From: Marinobacter sp. F4216
Lineage (GTDB): Bacteria > Pseudomonadota > Gammaproteobacteria > Pseudomonadales > Oleiphilaceae
Length of the DNA stretch: 64,000 bases
Direction: 5' to 3'
Assembly (NCBI RefSeq): GCF_019931195.1
Contig: NZ_JAIOUO010000003.1
Coordinates: 785,843 to 849,842, forward strand
Shown here: piece after piece, positions 35,535 through 43,976 of the stretch
Layout: each line of letters begins with the position of its first letter
Position numbering within the stretch: the first letter of the stretch is position 1
Program-made: the position numbers and the translations under genes
The notes under the pieces: generated by a model
What the model was told of the DNA's origin: nothing
Databases searched by the model: none
Seen by the model: only the letters and a program-made list of their open reading frames with translations

Positions 35535-36031
35535 TAGAGTGTCATGATCATCTGTACAGCGCGGGCTCCATAGCCTTTTTCCGCCGCCACAGGGGTCGTG
35601 ATTTCAAACCCCCGGTGCTGCCAGTAATCCTGGGAATCGTTCACGGCCACCAGAGCAAGGGTTGTCAGGTTTTCTCGTCGAACCTGTTCTATTAATGCCT
35701 GCCAAAGCAACCTTGAAAGCCTCCTCCCTCGGGCGCTCGGTGCGAGCGCCATGTCGTGGATATACATAACATTACCGCCAACGGCTGGCAATGGCTGATC
35801 GAGCGCTGGCACCTCCGTTGTGCTTTGCCAGCGATGGGCGAGCAGATAGCCCTGAACCTCGCCACCACCATCCACGACCACCCAGCAAGTGTCGGGTGAC
35901 AGCTGCTGCTTGTGACGCAGAACCGCAATATCTTCATGCAGGTCGTCGGGGTAAGACTGCCATTGAATCTTATCAATGGCAGTCCAATCTGAGTCTTGAA
36001 TTGCGCGCACTACAGCTGTCACAACCTGCAC
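35534..36031 (-). CDS. GNAT-family N-acetyltransferase
   Basis: This 165-residue GNAT domain has the acetyl-CoA loop in MALAPSARGRRLSRLLWQALIEQV (R/Q-x-x-G-x-G/A region) and the following LALVAVNDSQDYWQHRGFE strand-helix. It begins 6 bp after puuB3, in the same operon as an amine oxidase and a cupin, so it may acetylate a polyamine or a derived aldehyde/amine (inference). Ribosomal or antibiotic targets cannot be excluded. Confidence 0.85.
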   Translation of the reverse strand: MQVVTAVVRAIQDSDWTAIDKIQWQSYPDDLHEDIAVLRHKQQLSPDTCWVVVDGGGEVQGYLLAHRWQSTTEVPALDQPLPAVGGNVMYIHDMALAPSARGRRLSRLLWQALIEQVRRENLTTLALVAVNDSQDYWQHRGFEITTPVAAEKGYGARAVQMIMTL

Positions 36032-36037
36032 TCCACC

Positions 36038-37324
36038 TTAAATACCGAGCTTGTCGCGCAGCCCGTAATAAACTGCACCAATCGCGGTATAAGGCGCCCG
36101 GAACAGACGCCCGCCAGGGAACGGGAAGTGCTTCAGCTGCCCGAAGGCATCGAATCGCTCAGCCTGGCCTTTTAGAGCTTCTGCAACGAGACGACCGGCC
36201 AGATGCGTGGTGGTCACACCGTGACCGGAGTATCCCTGCGCGTAGAAGATCTTGGGTGTCAGACGGCCAAACTGCGGCAAGCGGCTCATGGTCAGCAGGA
36301 AGTCGCCACCCCAGGCATAGTCAAACTTCACACCTTTGAGCTGCGGGAAGGTTTTTTCCAGATGTCCACGCACGAAGCGCTCGATCGACGCCGGATCGCC
36401 TCCACCGTAGGTCACACCGCCACCGTACAGCAGTCGGTTATCCCCGGTGACACGGTAGTAATCGAGCTTGTAGTTGCAGTCTTCGACACAGTGGCCGCCC
36501 GGAATCAGTGACTTCGCCACCGACTCGTCAAGCACTTCGGTGGTGACGATCTGGGTGCCACAGGGCATGGCCTTGGCGTCAAGCTCCGGAACCAGCCCAC
36601 CCATGTAGGCGTTGCCAGCCAGCAGAACATAGTCGGCGGTTACCTGGCCGGTCTCGGTCTTGACCACAGGACGTTCGCTGCGCACCAGGTCGACCACTTT
36701 GGAATCTTCGAACACCTGGCCACCCAGGCTTTCAAACGCAGCCACTTCGCCCAGCAACAGGTTCAGCGGATGAATATGCCCGCCGGTATGATCAAGCAGG
36801 CCGCCGAGGTAGGCATCACTGGCAATGTGCTTGCGAATGCCCTCGGCATCCAGCAGTTCCAGGTTGCTGTGACCGAAGCGCTCCCAGAGCTTTTTCTGTT
36901 CGCTCAGTTCATGCATCTGGCGCTTGTTGAACGCGGCGAAAATGCCACCCGGCTTGTAGTCGCACTGAATGTTATATTTTTCGATGCGTTCGCGGATGAT
37001 GTTGCCGCCTTCAAACGCCATGTCACCCAGCGCCTTGCCAAGCTCTGCGCCATAGTTGTTTTCGATGGTGTCGATGTCACGACTGTAGCTGTTAACCAGC
37101 TGACCACCATTGCGACCGCTGGCTCCAAAGCCGATACGTGCCGCTTCCAGAACCACGACTTTGAAACCGGCTTCGGCCAGGTGCAGGGCCGATGAAATCC
37201 CGGTAAATCCGCCGCCGACAATACAGACATCGGCTTCGATGGCTTCGTTTAGCGCCGGACGATCGGTCTTGTCGTTACGTGTGGCGGCGTAATAGGAGCC
37301 CGTATGTTCGGTGCGTTGTGTCAT
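36038..37324 (-). CDS. puuB: FAD-dependent oxidoreductase, PuuB-like (paralogue 3)
   Basis: This 428-residue flavoprotein has TGSYYAATRND, the Rossmann motif VGGGFTGISSALHLAEAG, GFGASGRNGGQLVN, and YAQGYSGHGVTTTHLAGRLVAEAL. It is close to E. coli PuuB in length and motifs, and oxidises a gamma-glutamylated or free polyamine. The ATG at 37324 is preferred over an in-frame TTG two codons earlier. It is sandwiched between a cupin and a GNAT acetyltransferase gene in a three-gene operon. Confidence 0.85.
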   Translation of the reverse strand: MTQRTEHTGSYYAATRNDKTDRPALNEAIEADVCIVGGGFTGISSALHLAEAGFKVVVLEAARIGFGASGRNGGQLVNSYSRDIDTIENNYGAELGKALGDMAFEGGNIIRERIEKYNIQCDYKPGGIFAAFNKRQMHELSEQKKLWERFGHSNLELLDAEGIRKHIASDAYLGGLLDHTGGHIHPLNLLLGEVAAFESLGGQVFEDSKVVDLVRSERPVVKTETGQVTADYVLLAGNAYMGGLVPELDAKAMPCGTQIVTTEVLDESVAKSLIPGGHCVEDCNYKLDYYRVTGDNRLLYGGGVTYGGGDPASIERFVRGHLEKTFPQLKGVKFDYAWGGDFLLTMSRLPQFGRLTPKIFYAQGYSGHGVTTTHLAGRLVAEALKGQAERFDAFGQLKHFPFPGGRLFRAPYTAIGAVYYGLRDKLGI

Positions 37325-37330
37325 AGTCAA

Positions 37331-37690
37331 TCAGGCCTCGTAAACGACATAGATTTTCTTGCAGTACGATGGCACTGACCAGGTACCCTCGAACCCGGCA
37401 GGCATGACAAACTGATCCCCTGCCTTCACGGTTTTCTGATGGCCGTCTTTGTCGGAAATGACGGATTCGCCTTCCAGAATCAGACAGAATTCGTTTTCGC
37501 TGTAGCTGACGGTCCATTCGCCGGCCTGAGAGTCCCAGGTGCCGACGTGGAACTTCTCATCGCCTGACGAGAAACAGTTCCAGACATTCTGCTCGGGTTT
37601 TCCGGAAAGAATTTTGCCGGCGTCCGGCAGGAAGTTTTCAGCGTCGATGCCAGTAGTTGCGACATCGACGATGCCAGAGATTAGGCTCAT
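37331..37690 (-). CDS. Small cupin-domain protein (DUF861/BauB-like)
   Basis: This 119-residue single cupin domain has GTWDSQAGEWTVSYSENEFCLILEGESVISDKDGHQKTVKAGDQFVMPAGFEGTWSV, matching DUF861-type cupins annotated in other genomes as ureidoglycine aminohydrolase-like or BauB. Metal-binding histidines are sparse, so catalysis is doubtful. It heads the puuB3-GNAT operon. BauB-type proteins are tied to beta-alanine catabolism in Pseudomonas, and the beta-alanine genes bauA-mmsA lie directly upstream here. The role is unproven. Confidence 0.75.
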   Translation of the reverse strand: MSLISGIVDVATTGIDAENFLPDAGKILSGKPEQNVWNCFSSGDEKFHVGTWDSQAGEWTVSYSENEFCLILEGESVISDKDGHQKTVKAGDQFVMPAGFEGTWSVPSYCKKIYVVYEA

Positions 37691-37740
37691 AACCAGTCCT
37701 GTTCTTTATGGCTAACGGAGAGTCTGATGATGAAACGCAG

Positions 37741-37777
37741 AAAAGGTCACCCCCGACCCTGTCAGGGGTGACCTTTT
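37741..37777 (-). terminator. Terminator after mmsA
   Basis: The 13-bp perfect arms AAAAGGTCACCCC (37741-37753) and GGGGTGACCTTTT (37765-37777) have an 11-nt loop and end in T residues on the minus strand. They separate bauA-mmsA from the cupin operon. Confidence 0.9.
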
Positions 37778-37781
37778 CATC

Positions 37782-39272
37782 TTATTTCATGGTCGGCATC
37801 ACGAATTCTGCGGTACCGATATCGCCTTCCGGCCAGCGTGCTGTCACGGCCTTGCGGCGGGTATAGAATTTCACGCCTTCCGGACCATGCATGTGATGAC
37901 CACCGAAGAGTGAACGCTTCCAGCCACCGAAGGAGTGGAACGCCATGGGGACCGGAATCGGCACGTTTACGCCAACCATGCCCACCTGAATGTCGTGGGT
38001 GAACTTGCGCGCCACGGAACCGCTGCGGGTAAAGATAGAGGTGCCGTTGCCGTATTCGTGATCGTTAATCAGCTTTGCGGCCGTCGCGTAGTCATCCACG
38101 CGTACCACACACAGAACCGGGCCGAAAATCTCTTCCTGATAGATGGTCATGTCCGGGGTAACGTTATCGAACAGGCAACCACCCAGGAAGTAACCTTCCT
38201 CACAGCCGTCAACGACCAGATTACGGCCATCGACAACGAGTGTGGCGCCCTGTTCCACACCGGCGTCAACATAGCCCTTAACCTTCTCATAGTGCTCTTT
38301 GCTGATCAGCGGGCCCATATCCAGGCCGTGGTTTTCACCGTTGCCGATCTTGAGGCCACGGGCTTTCGCCGCCAGCTTGTCGACCAGCTCGTCGGCAATA
38401 TCACCCACCGCAACGGCCACGGAAATGGCCATGCAGCGTTCACCCGCCGAACCGTAGGCGGCCCCGGTCAGTGCGTTAACGGCCGCGTCGATGTCGGCAT
38501 CCGGCATCACGATCATGTGGTTTTTCGCACCACCCAGAGCCTGCACACGCTTGCCGTGGCTGCTTGCAGTGCTGTAGATGTATTCGGCAATCGGCGTGGA
38601 GCCAACGAAGGAAACCGCTTCAATATCCTGATGGCTCAGCAGAACGTCCACCGCTTCCTTGTCGCCGTTAACCACGTTGAACACACCGTCGGGCAGACCG
38701 GCTTCTTTCAGCCACTCGGCGACGACCAGTGCCGCCGTCGGGTTCTTTTCAGACGGCTTCAGGACAAAAGTGTTACCGCAGGCAATCGCCACCGGCCACA
38801 TCCACATCGGCACCATGGCCGGGAAGTTGAATGGCGTAATACCCGCCACAACACCCAGAGCCTGATTTACCGAGTAGGCATCGACACCGGTACCGACCTG
38901 TTCGGTGATTTCACCTTTCAGAATCGACGGTGCACCACAGGCAAACTCAACCACTTCCATACCGCGGATAATTTCGCCCTTGGCATCTTCAAAGACCTTG
39001 CCATGCTCAGCGGTGACGATCTTGGCCAGTTCATCGATGCGCTCTTCCAGCATCATCTTGAAGCGGAACAGGATGCGCGAGCGAACCAGCGGGCTGGTAT
39101 TGGACCAGGCCAGGAACGCGGCTTTCGCCGACGCGATGGCCTGCTCAACTTCACCGGCAGAGGCCAGTGACACGTTCGCAGTCTGTGCGCCCAGGGCTGG
39201 ATTGAATACCGGCGCGTGCCGTTCACTGGCTGACGTCAGCTCTCCGTTAATAAAGTGGTTGATCGTTTTCAT
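37782..39272 (-). CDS. mmsA: CoA-acylating (methyl)malonate-semialdehyde dehydrogenase
   Basis: This 496-residue member of the aldehyde dehydrogenase superfamily has the catalytic C280 in [11 protein letters not shown]. It carries GGAKNHMIV where hydrolytic aldehyde dehydrogenases have ELGGK, the MmsA mark for CoA-dependent decarboxylating oxidation. It converts malonate semialdehyde to acetyl-CoA (and methylmalonate semialdehyde to propionyl-CoA). The gene follows the omega-aminotransferase by 66 bp, giving a beta-alanine to acetyl-CoA module; in Pseudomonas the same partner is called BauC. The start at 39272 is chosen for alignment with [11 protein letters not shown]. Confidence 0.92.
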   Translation of the reverse strand: MKTINHFINGELTSASERHAPVFNPALGAQTANVSLASAGEVEQAIASAKAAFLAWSNTSPLVRSRILFRFKMMLEERIDELAKIVTAEHGKVFEDAKGEIIRGMEVVEFACGAPSILKGEITEQVGTGVDAYSVNQALGVVAGITPFNFPAMVPMWMWPVAIACGNTFVLKPSEKNPTAALVVAEWLKEAGLPDGVFNVVNGDKEAVDVLLSHQDIEAVSFVGSTPIAEYIYSTASSHGKRVQALGGAKNHMIVMPDADIDAAVNALTGAAYGSAGERCMAISVAVAVGDIADELVDKLAAKARGLKIGNGENHGLDMGPLISKEHYEKVKGYVDAGVEQGATLVVDGRNLVVDGCEEGYFLGGCLFDNVTPDMTIYQEEIFGPVLCVVRVDDYATAAKLINDHEYGNGTSIFTRSGSVARKFTHDIQVGMVGVNVPIPVPMAFHSFGGWKRSLFGGHHMHGPEGVKFYTRRKAVTARWPEGDIGTAEFVMPTMK

Positions 39273-39338
39273 AATTCTCCTGATGTCCGGACGATTCCGG
39301 ATTCTCACTCTCTTTTACTGGTTAAAAAATTCGGGTGA

Positions 39339-40655
39339 TCAATACAGCGCCTTGATGCCATTTCGCAGGGCCGTAATGGCTTCATCGATATGCTCTTTCT
39401 CGACGATGAGCGGAGGCGACATGGCAAGAATGTCCATGGTGTAGCGAACCATCACGTTGCCTTTCCAGAAGCAGTGTTCGAATACGTCGTAGCCACGCTG
39501 CCCCGGTTTGTCGCCGGTGTGGAATTCAATGCCACCGACCAGGCCGTAATTGCGGATGTCCTTGACCACATCAAACTCTTTCAGACTGTGCAACTGTTCC
39601 TGCCAGTACTCGCCCAGCTCATAAGCCTTGTTGAACAGGTTTTCCCGCTCATAAATATCGAGGGTGGCCAGCGCTGCTGCGCAGGCGACCGGATGCGCGG
39701 AATAGGTGTAGCCGTGGAACAACTCAATGGCTTCTTCCGGGCCGGTCATGAACGCATCGTGAATGTCGTTACTGACAAACACCGCGCCCATCGGAATCGC
39801 ACCGTTGGTGAGGCCTTTGGCCGAGGTCATCAGGTCCGGCGTGATGTCGAAATGGGTGGAGGCGAAGGCGCCGCCGATGCGACCAAAGCCAGTGATGACT
39901 TCATCAAAGATCAGCAGGATGCCGTGCTTGCGGGTGATGTCGCGCAGACGCTGCAGATAGCCCTTGGGTGGAATCCACACACCGCCGGAACCGGCAATCG
40001 GCTCAACAATAACCGCGGCGATGGTTTCCGCGCCGTGCAGGGCAATGATGCCTTCCAGTTCATCGGCCAGGTTGGCTCCCACCTCTGGCTGGCCTTTGGT
40101 GAACTCAGTGCCCGGAGTCCAGGCATGCTTCAGATGATCCACGCCAGTCAGCAGTGAGCCAAACGCCCGACGGTTGTTCACCAGACCGCCTACGGAGATG
40201 CCACCGAAGCCGGTGCCGTGATACCCCTTTTCCCGACCGATAAGACGCGTCCGACCGGAATCCCCTTTTGCCCGGTGATACGCCAGAGCAATTTTCAGCG
40301 CAGTATCCACCGACTCGGAACCGGAGTTACAGAAGAAGACATGATCCATGCCTTCCGGCGACAACTTACTCAGACGCTCAGCCAGTTCAAAGGCCATCGG
40401 ATGGCAGAGCTGGAACGTCGGTGCAAAGTCCAGATTCTGAACCTGACGACTGACGGCTTCCGAGATCTGCGTGCGACAATGCCCGGCGTTCACACACCAG
40501 AGACCGGCGGTGCTGTCGAGCACGGAACGCCCGTCCGGCGTTTTGTAGTACATACCTTCGGCAGACTCGAACATCCGGGGATTGGCTTTGAATTGACGGT
40601 TTGCCGTGAACGGCATCCAGAAAGAGTCCATAGAGGGGGCTGAAGTCATACTCAT
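39339..40655 (-). CDS. bauA: Omega-amino acid:pyruvate aminotransferase (beta-alanine type)
   Basis: This 438-residue class III aminotransferase has the PLP lysine K280 in SAKGLTNGAIPMGAV and D251 in FDEVITGF. The N-terminal SFWMPFTANRQFKANPRMF matches beta-alanine:pyruvate transaminase of Pseudomonas. It transfers the amino group of beta-alanine (possibly also GABA or putrescine) to pyruvate. Pairing with mmsA supports beta-alanine. The ATG at 40655 has AGGTG 6 nt upstream. It is divergent from puuC, with PuuR-like boxes between, so it is probably induced with polyamine catabolism. Confidence 0.88.
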   Translation of the reverse strand: MSMTSAPSMDSFWMPFTANRQFKANPRMFESAEGMYYKTPDGRSVLDSTAGLWCVNAGHCRTQISEAVSRQVQNLDFAPTFQLCHPMAFELAERLSKLSPEGMDHVFFCNSGSESVDTALKIALAYHRAKGDSGRTRLIGREKGYHGTGFGGISVGGLVNNRRAFGSLLTGVDHLKHAWTPGTEFTKGQPEVGANLADELEGIIALHGAETIAAVIVEPIAGSGGVWIPPKGYLQRLRDITRKHGILLIFDEVITGFGRIGGAFASTHFDITPDLMTSAKGLTNGAIPMGAVFVSNDIHDAFMTGPEEAIELFHGYTYSAHPVACAAALATLDIYERENLFNKAYELGEYWQEQLHSLKEFDVVKDIRNYGLVGGIEFHTGDKPGQRGYDVFEHCFWKGNVMVRYTMDILAMSPPLIVEKEHIDEAITALRNGIKALY

Positions 40656-40722
40656 TTCTTGCACCTGCTGTGTTTTTACATGCCGTGTTCTTTTTTTTGA
40701 ACGATTTGACCCGAGTGTATGT

Positions 40723-40737
40723 TAAATAAAATAAACA
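40723..40737 (+). promoter_or_regulatory. PuuR-like box in the bauA/puuC intergenic region (site 1)
   Basis: TAAATAAAATAAACA matches 12 of 15 positions of the E. coli PuuR box AAAATATAATGAACA. It lies 68 bp upstream of bauA. Confidence 0.55.
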
Positions 40738-40820
40738 TCAACCCTAACCCCAACCTAAACGTCAAAAAAACTGAATTTTATTGTGAGATAAGCGGTCATT
40801 TTCAGCTTAATGTTGAATTA

Positions 40821-40835
40821 TGTTCAATATATTGA
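40821..40835 (-). promoter_or_regulatory. PuuR-like box in the bauA/puuC intergenic region (site 2)
   Basis: TGTTCAATATATTGA matches 12 of 15 positions of the complement of the PuuR box and contains the perfect palindrome TTCAATATATTGAA (40823-40836). It lies 70 bp upstream of puuC. Confidence 0.6.
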
Positions 40836-40904
40836 AACAACCCCCCGAATTGCAGTATGTTGGCGACTGCTCTTATTTAAACAATGCAACAGTCGAGGCA
40901 TGAC

Positions 40905-42398
40905 ATGGCAGAAAAGCACACCTTCGAACACTGGCAATCCCTAGCGGCAAGCCTCGAACCCGAGGGTCGCGCCTATATAAATGGCCATTATGTTGATGCG
41001 CTGGGCGGCGAGACCTTTGATACCGTCTCCCCAATCGACAATCGCGTGCTGGCCAAGGTTGCTTCCTGCCAGGAAGCGGATGTGAACGTCGCCGTGGAAG
41101 CCGCGCGTGACGCGTTCAACCGTGGTGTCTGGAGCGAACTGGCGCCAGCCAAGCGCAAATCGGTGTTGCTCAAGTGGGCCGATCTGATCGCGGCCAACGC
41201 CGACGAGCTGGCGCTGCTGGAAACGCTGGACATGGGCAAGCCCATTGGCGACTCCCGCGCTGTGGACGTTAACGCCACCGTGCGCGCCCTGCGCTGGACT
41301 GCAGAAGCCATCGATAAGCTGTACGACGAAATCGCACCGACCCCGCACGACCAGCTGGGCATGATTACCCGCGAGGCCGTGGGCGTGGTAGCGGCCATCG
41401 TACCCTGGAACTTCCCGATGATTATGGCGACCTGGAAGTTTGCGCCCGCGCTGGCCATGGGTAACTCCTTCATTCTGAAGCCTTCGGAAAAATCGCCGCT
41501 GACCGCCCTGCGCCTGGCGCAGCTGGCAACCGAAGCTGGTATTCCGGACGGTGTGTTCAACGTTCTGCCCGGTTTCGGGCACACGGCCGGTAAAGCACTG
41601 GCCCTGCATATGGACGTCGACACCCTGGCCTTTACCGGTTCAACCGCCATTGCCAAGCAGCTGATGATCTATGCCGGCGAGTCCAACATGAAACGGGTAT
41701 GGACCGAAGCAGGCGGCAAGTCGGCCAACATTGTCTTCGCCGATGCGGACCTGGATGCCGCAGCAGCCGGTGCTGCCGGTGGCATCTGCTTCAACGCCGG
41801 CGAAGTCTGCACCGCCGGTTCCCGCTTGCTGGTGGAAGAAAGCGTGGCCGACGAGTTCATGGAGAAGGTGCGCGCACTGGTGGCGAAATGGCGCCCGGGG
41901 CACCCGCTGGATCCGAACACGAATGTCGGCGCGATTGTCGATAACGCGCAGATGGAGCGCGTACTGAGCTTCATCCAGATCGGTCAGAAGGAAGGCGCAA
42001 AGATGACCGTCGGCGGCCAGCAGGTCATGCCGGTGGAAGGCGGCCTGTTTGTCGAACCGACCGTATTCGAAAACGTGAACAACGACATGACCATTGCCCG
42101 GGAAGAGATCTTCGGACCGGTTCTGTCGGTCATTCGCTTCAAGGATGAAGACGAGGCGCTGCAGATTGCCAACGACTCCATTTACGGGCTGGCTGCCGGC
42201 CTGTGGACCAACAATCTGTCACGTGCGCATCGGGTTGCCCGCAAACTGCGCGCAGGCTCCGTCTGGGTCAACGAATACGACCTTGGCGACATGACGGCAC
42301 CGTTCGGTGGCTACAAGCAGTCCGGTAACGGCCGTGACAAGTCGCTGCACGCCTTCGAAAAATACAGCGAAGTGAAGGCCACCTGGTTCAAGCTCTGA
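40905..42398 (+). CDS. puuC: Gamma-glutamyl-aminobutyraldehyde dehydrogenase (PuuC-type ALDH)
   Basis: This 497-residue aldehyde dehydrogenase has the catalytic C302 in NAGEVCTAGSR and general base E268 in TEAGGKSANIV. The C-terminal LGDMTAPFGGYKQSGNGRDKSLHAFEKYSEVKATW is typical of PuuC/KauB enzymes that oxidise aminoaldehydes. It takes the aldehyde made by PuuB to gamma-glutamyl-GABA. The ATG at 40905 has GAGG 8 nt upstream; an ATG at 40884 lacks one. The puuB4 gene follows 104 bp later. Confidence 0.9.
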   Translation: MAEKHTFEHWQSLAASLEPEGRAYINGHYVDALGGETFDTVSPIDNRVLAKVASCQEADVNVAVEAARDAFNRGVWSELAPAKRKSVLLKWADLIAANADELALLETLDMGKPIGDSRAVDVNATVRALRWTAEAIDKLYDEIAPTPHDQLGMITREAVGVVAAIVPWNFPMIMATWKFAPALAMGNSFILKPSEKSPLTALRLAQLATEAGIPDGVFNVLPGFGHTAGKALALHMDVDTLAFTGSTAIAKQLMIYAGESNMKRVWTEAGGKSANIVFADADLDAAAAGAAGGICFNAGEVCTAGSRLLVEESVADEFMEKVRALVAKWRPGHPLDPNTNVGAIVDNAQMERVLSFIQIGQKEGAKMTVGGQQVMPVEGGLFVEPTVFENVNNDMTIAREEIFGPVLSVIRFKDEDEALQIANDSIYGLAAGLWTNNLSRAHRVARKLRAGSVWVNEYDLGDMTAPFGGYKQSGNGRDKSLHAFEKYSEVKATWFKL

Positions 42399-42502
42399 AC
42401 CACAGCGGATCGGGAGCAGGGTTTCGTGACCCCTGCCCCCGATTCACCGCTGCTGCCTCCCTGCCTTTATCCATTACCCGACAGTCAGAATAAGAAGCGC
42501 GC

Positions 42503-43792
42503 ATGAGTGAACCAAGAACGGGCGCCTATTACACGGCGACCATCAAAGAAGATTCCAACTACCCACCATTGACCGGCGATATCCAGGTGGATGTTGCCAT
42601 CGTCGGCGGTGGCTTTACTGGTGTAAACACCGCACTTGAGCTCTCCGAGCGTGGCTACAAAGTGGCTCTGGTCGAGGCGAACCGCATTGGCTGGGGCGCC
42701 ACCGGGCGCAATGGCGGCCAGATTACCGGCTCGCTGTCCGGCGACGAAGCCATGCGCAAACAGATGCGCAAGACGCTGGGCAGTGAGGCTGAGGATTTTG
42801 TCTGGCAGCTGCGCTGGCGCGGGCACGACATTATCCGAAACCGGGTGGCGAAATATGGTATCGACTGCGACCTGAAACACGGCCACCTGCATGCGGCCTA
42901 CAAGCCGTCGCACATGAAAGAGCTGCAGGCCAGTTATGAGGAAGCCCTCAAACGAGGCATGGGTGACGAGGTCACGCTGCTGGAGCGCGAAGATATTCCG
43001 GATTACCTGGAAACCGACATCTACCACGGTGCGCTCTACAACCGCAAAAACATGCACGTGCACTCGCTGAACCTGGTGCTGGGCGAAGCACGGGCTGCGG
43101 TTCAGCTGGGTGCGCAAATCTTTGAACAGTCCAAAGTCATCGACATTGAGCATGGTGAAAAGCCGGTGGTTATTACCGACGGAGGTCGGATCACGGCAAA
43201 CCGTGTGGTGTTGGCGGGCAACGCCTATCACCGTCTGGAACGGCGAAAAATGAGCGGGAAGATCTTCCCGGCCGCCGGTGGCATTGTCGCAACAGCGCCG
43301 CTGTCTGACGAAGTCGCCCAGGCGATCAACCCGAAAGACCTGGCGGTGTACGACTGCCGTTTCGTGCTCGACTACTACCGCCTGACGGCGGACAAGCGTC
43401 TGCTGTTCGGTGGTGGCGCCAATTACAGCGGACGCGAAAGCCGCGACATCGAAGCGGAACTGCGCCCGGCACTGGAACGCACCTTCCCTCGACTGAAAGG
43501 CGTCGACATTGATTTTGCCTGGAGCGGCATGATGGGCATCGTCATCAACCGGATCCCGCAGCTCGGCAAGCTGTCAGAGAATGTGTTCTACGCCCAGGGC
43601 TATTCCGGTCACGGCATCGCCACATCACACATTGTGTCTGAAGTGATGGCCAAGGCCATCGACGGACATCTGCGGGACTTCGACACCTTTGCGGCGTGCA
43701 GCCATATCCGGATTCCCGGCAGTGAATGGCTGGGCAATCAGTTTCTGGCCATCGGCATGTGGTACTACCGCCTGATGGAGACGCTGCGCTGA
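42503..43792 (+). CDS. puuB: FAD-dependent oxidoreductase, PuuB-like (paralogue 4)
   Basis: This 429-residue flavoprotein has GAYYTATIKEDSNYPPL, VAIVGGGFTGVNTALELSERG, GWGATGRNGGQITGSLSGDEAM, and YAQGYSGHGIATSHIVSEVMAKAI, the PuuB set. It lies downstream of puuC in the same orientation, giving an oxidase-dehydrogenase pair. It is closest in motif content to paralogue 1 (GWGATGRNGGQ). The substrate could be gamma-glutamylputrescine, diaminopropane or spermidine adducts. Confidence 0.86.
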   Translation: MSEPRTGAYYTATIKEDSNYPPLTGDIQVDVAIVGGGFTGVNTALELSERGYKVALVEANRIGWGATGRNGGQITGSLSGDEAMRKQMRKTLGSEAEDFVWQLRWRGHDIIRNRVAKYGIDCDLKHGHLHAAYKPSHMKELQASYEEALKRGMGDEVTLLEREDIPDYLETDIYHGALYNRKNMHVHSLNLVLGEARAAVQLGAQIFEQSKVIDIEHGEKPVVITDGGRITANRVVLAGNAYHRLERRKMSGKIFPAAGGIVATAPLSDEVAQAINPKDLAVYDCRFVLDYYRLTADKRLLFGGGANYSGRESRDIEAELRPALERTFPRLKGVDIDFAWSGMMGIVINRIPQLGKLSENVFYAQGYSGHGIATSHIVSEVMAKAIDGHLRDFDTFAACSHIRIPGSEWLGNQFLAIGMWYYRLMETLR

Positions 43793-43876
43793 ACCGCGGG
43801 CAACGGAAGGAAGGAGCCCGTTGGATTTGAGATTGAACAGGCTGCTCTGATCCCTAGCGGATCGGCCCTGAAAAAC

Positions 43877-43930
43877 GAAGAGGCGAGGCAAGGATTGGCG
43901 CAAACCGCGTCACCCTTCCCTCGCCTCTTC
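43877..43930 (-). terminator. Terminator between puuB4 and aruB
   Basis: The 12-bp perfect arms GAAGAGGCGAGG (43877-43888) and CCTCGCCTCTTC (43919-43930) enclose a long loop with a further AAGG/CCTT pairing. GTTTTT follows on the minus strand, so it ends the aru operon. Confidence 0.75.
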
Positions 43931-43976
43931 ACTTATCGGGCTCTCGACAGGCCCTCTCTGATCAGGCAGAGGTGTC

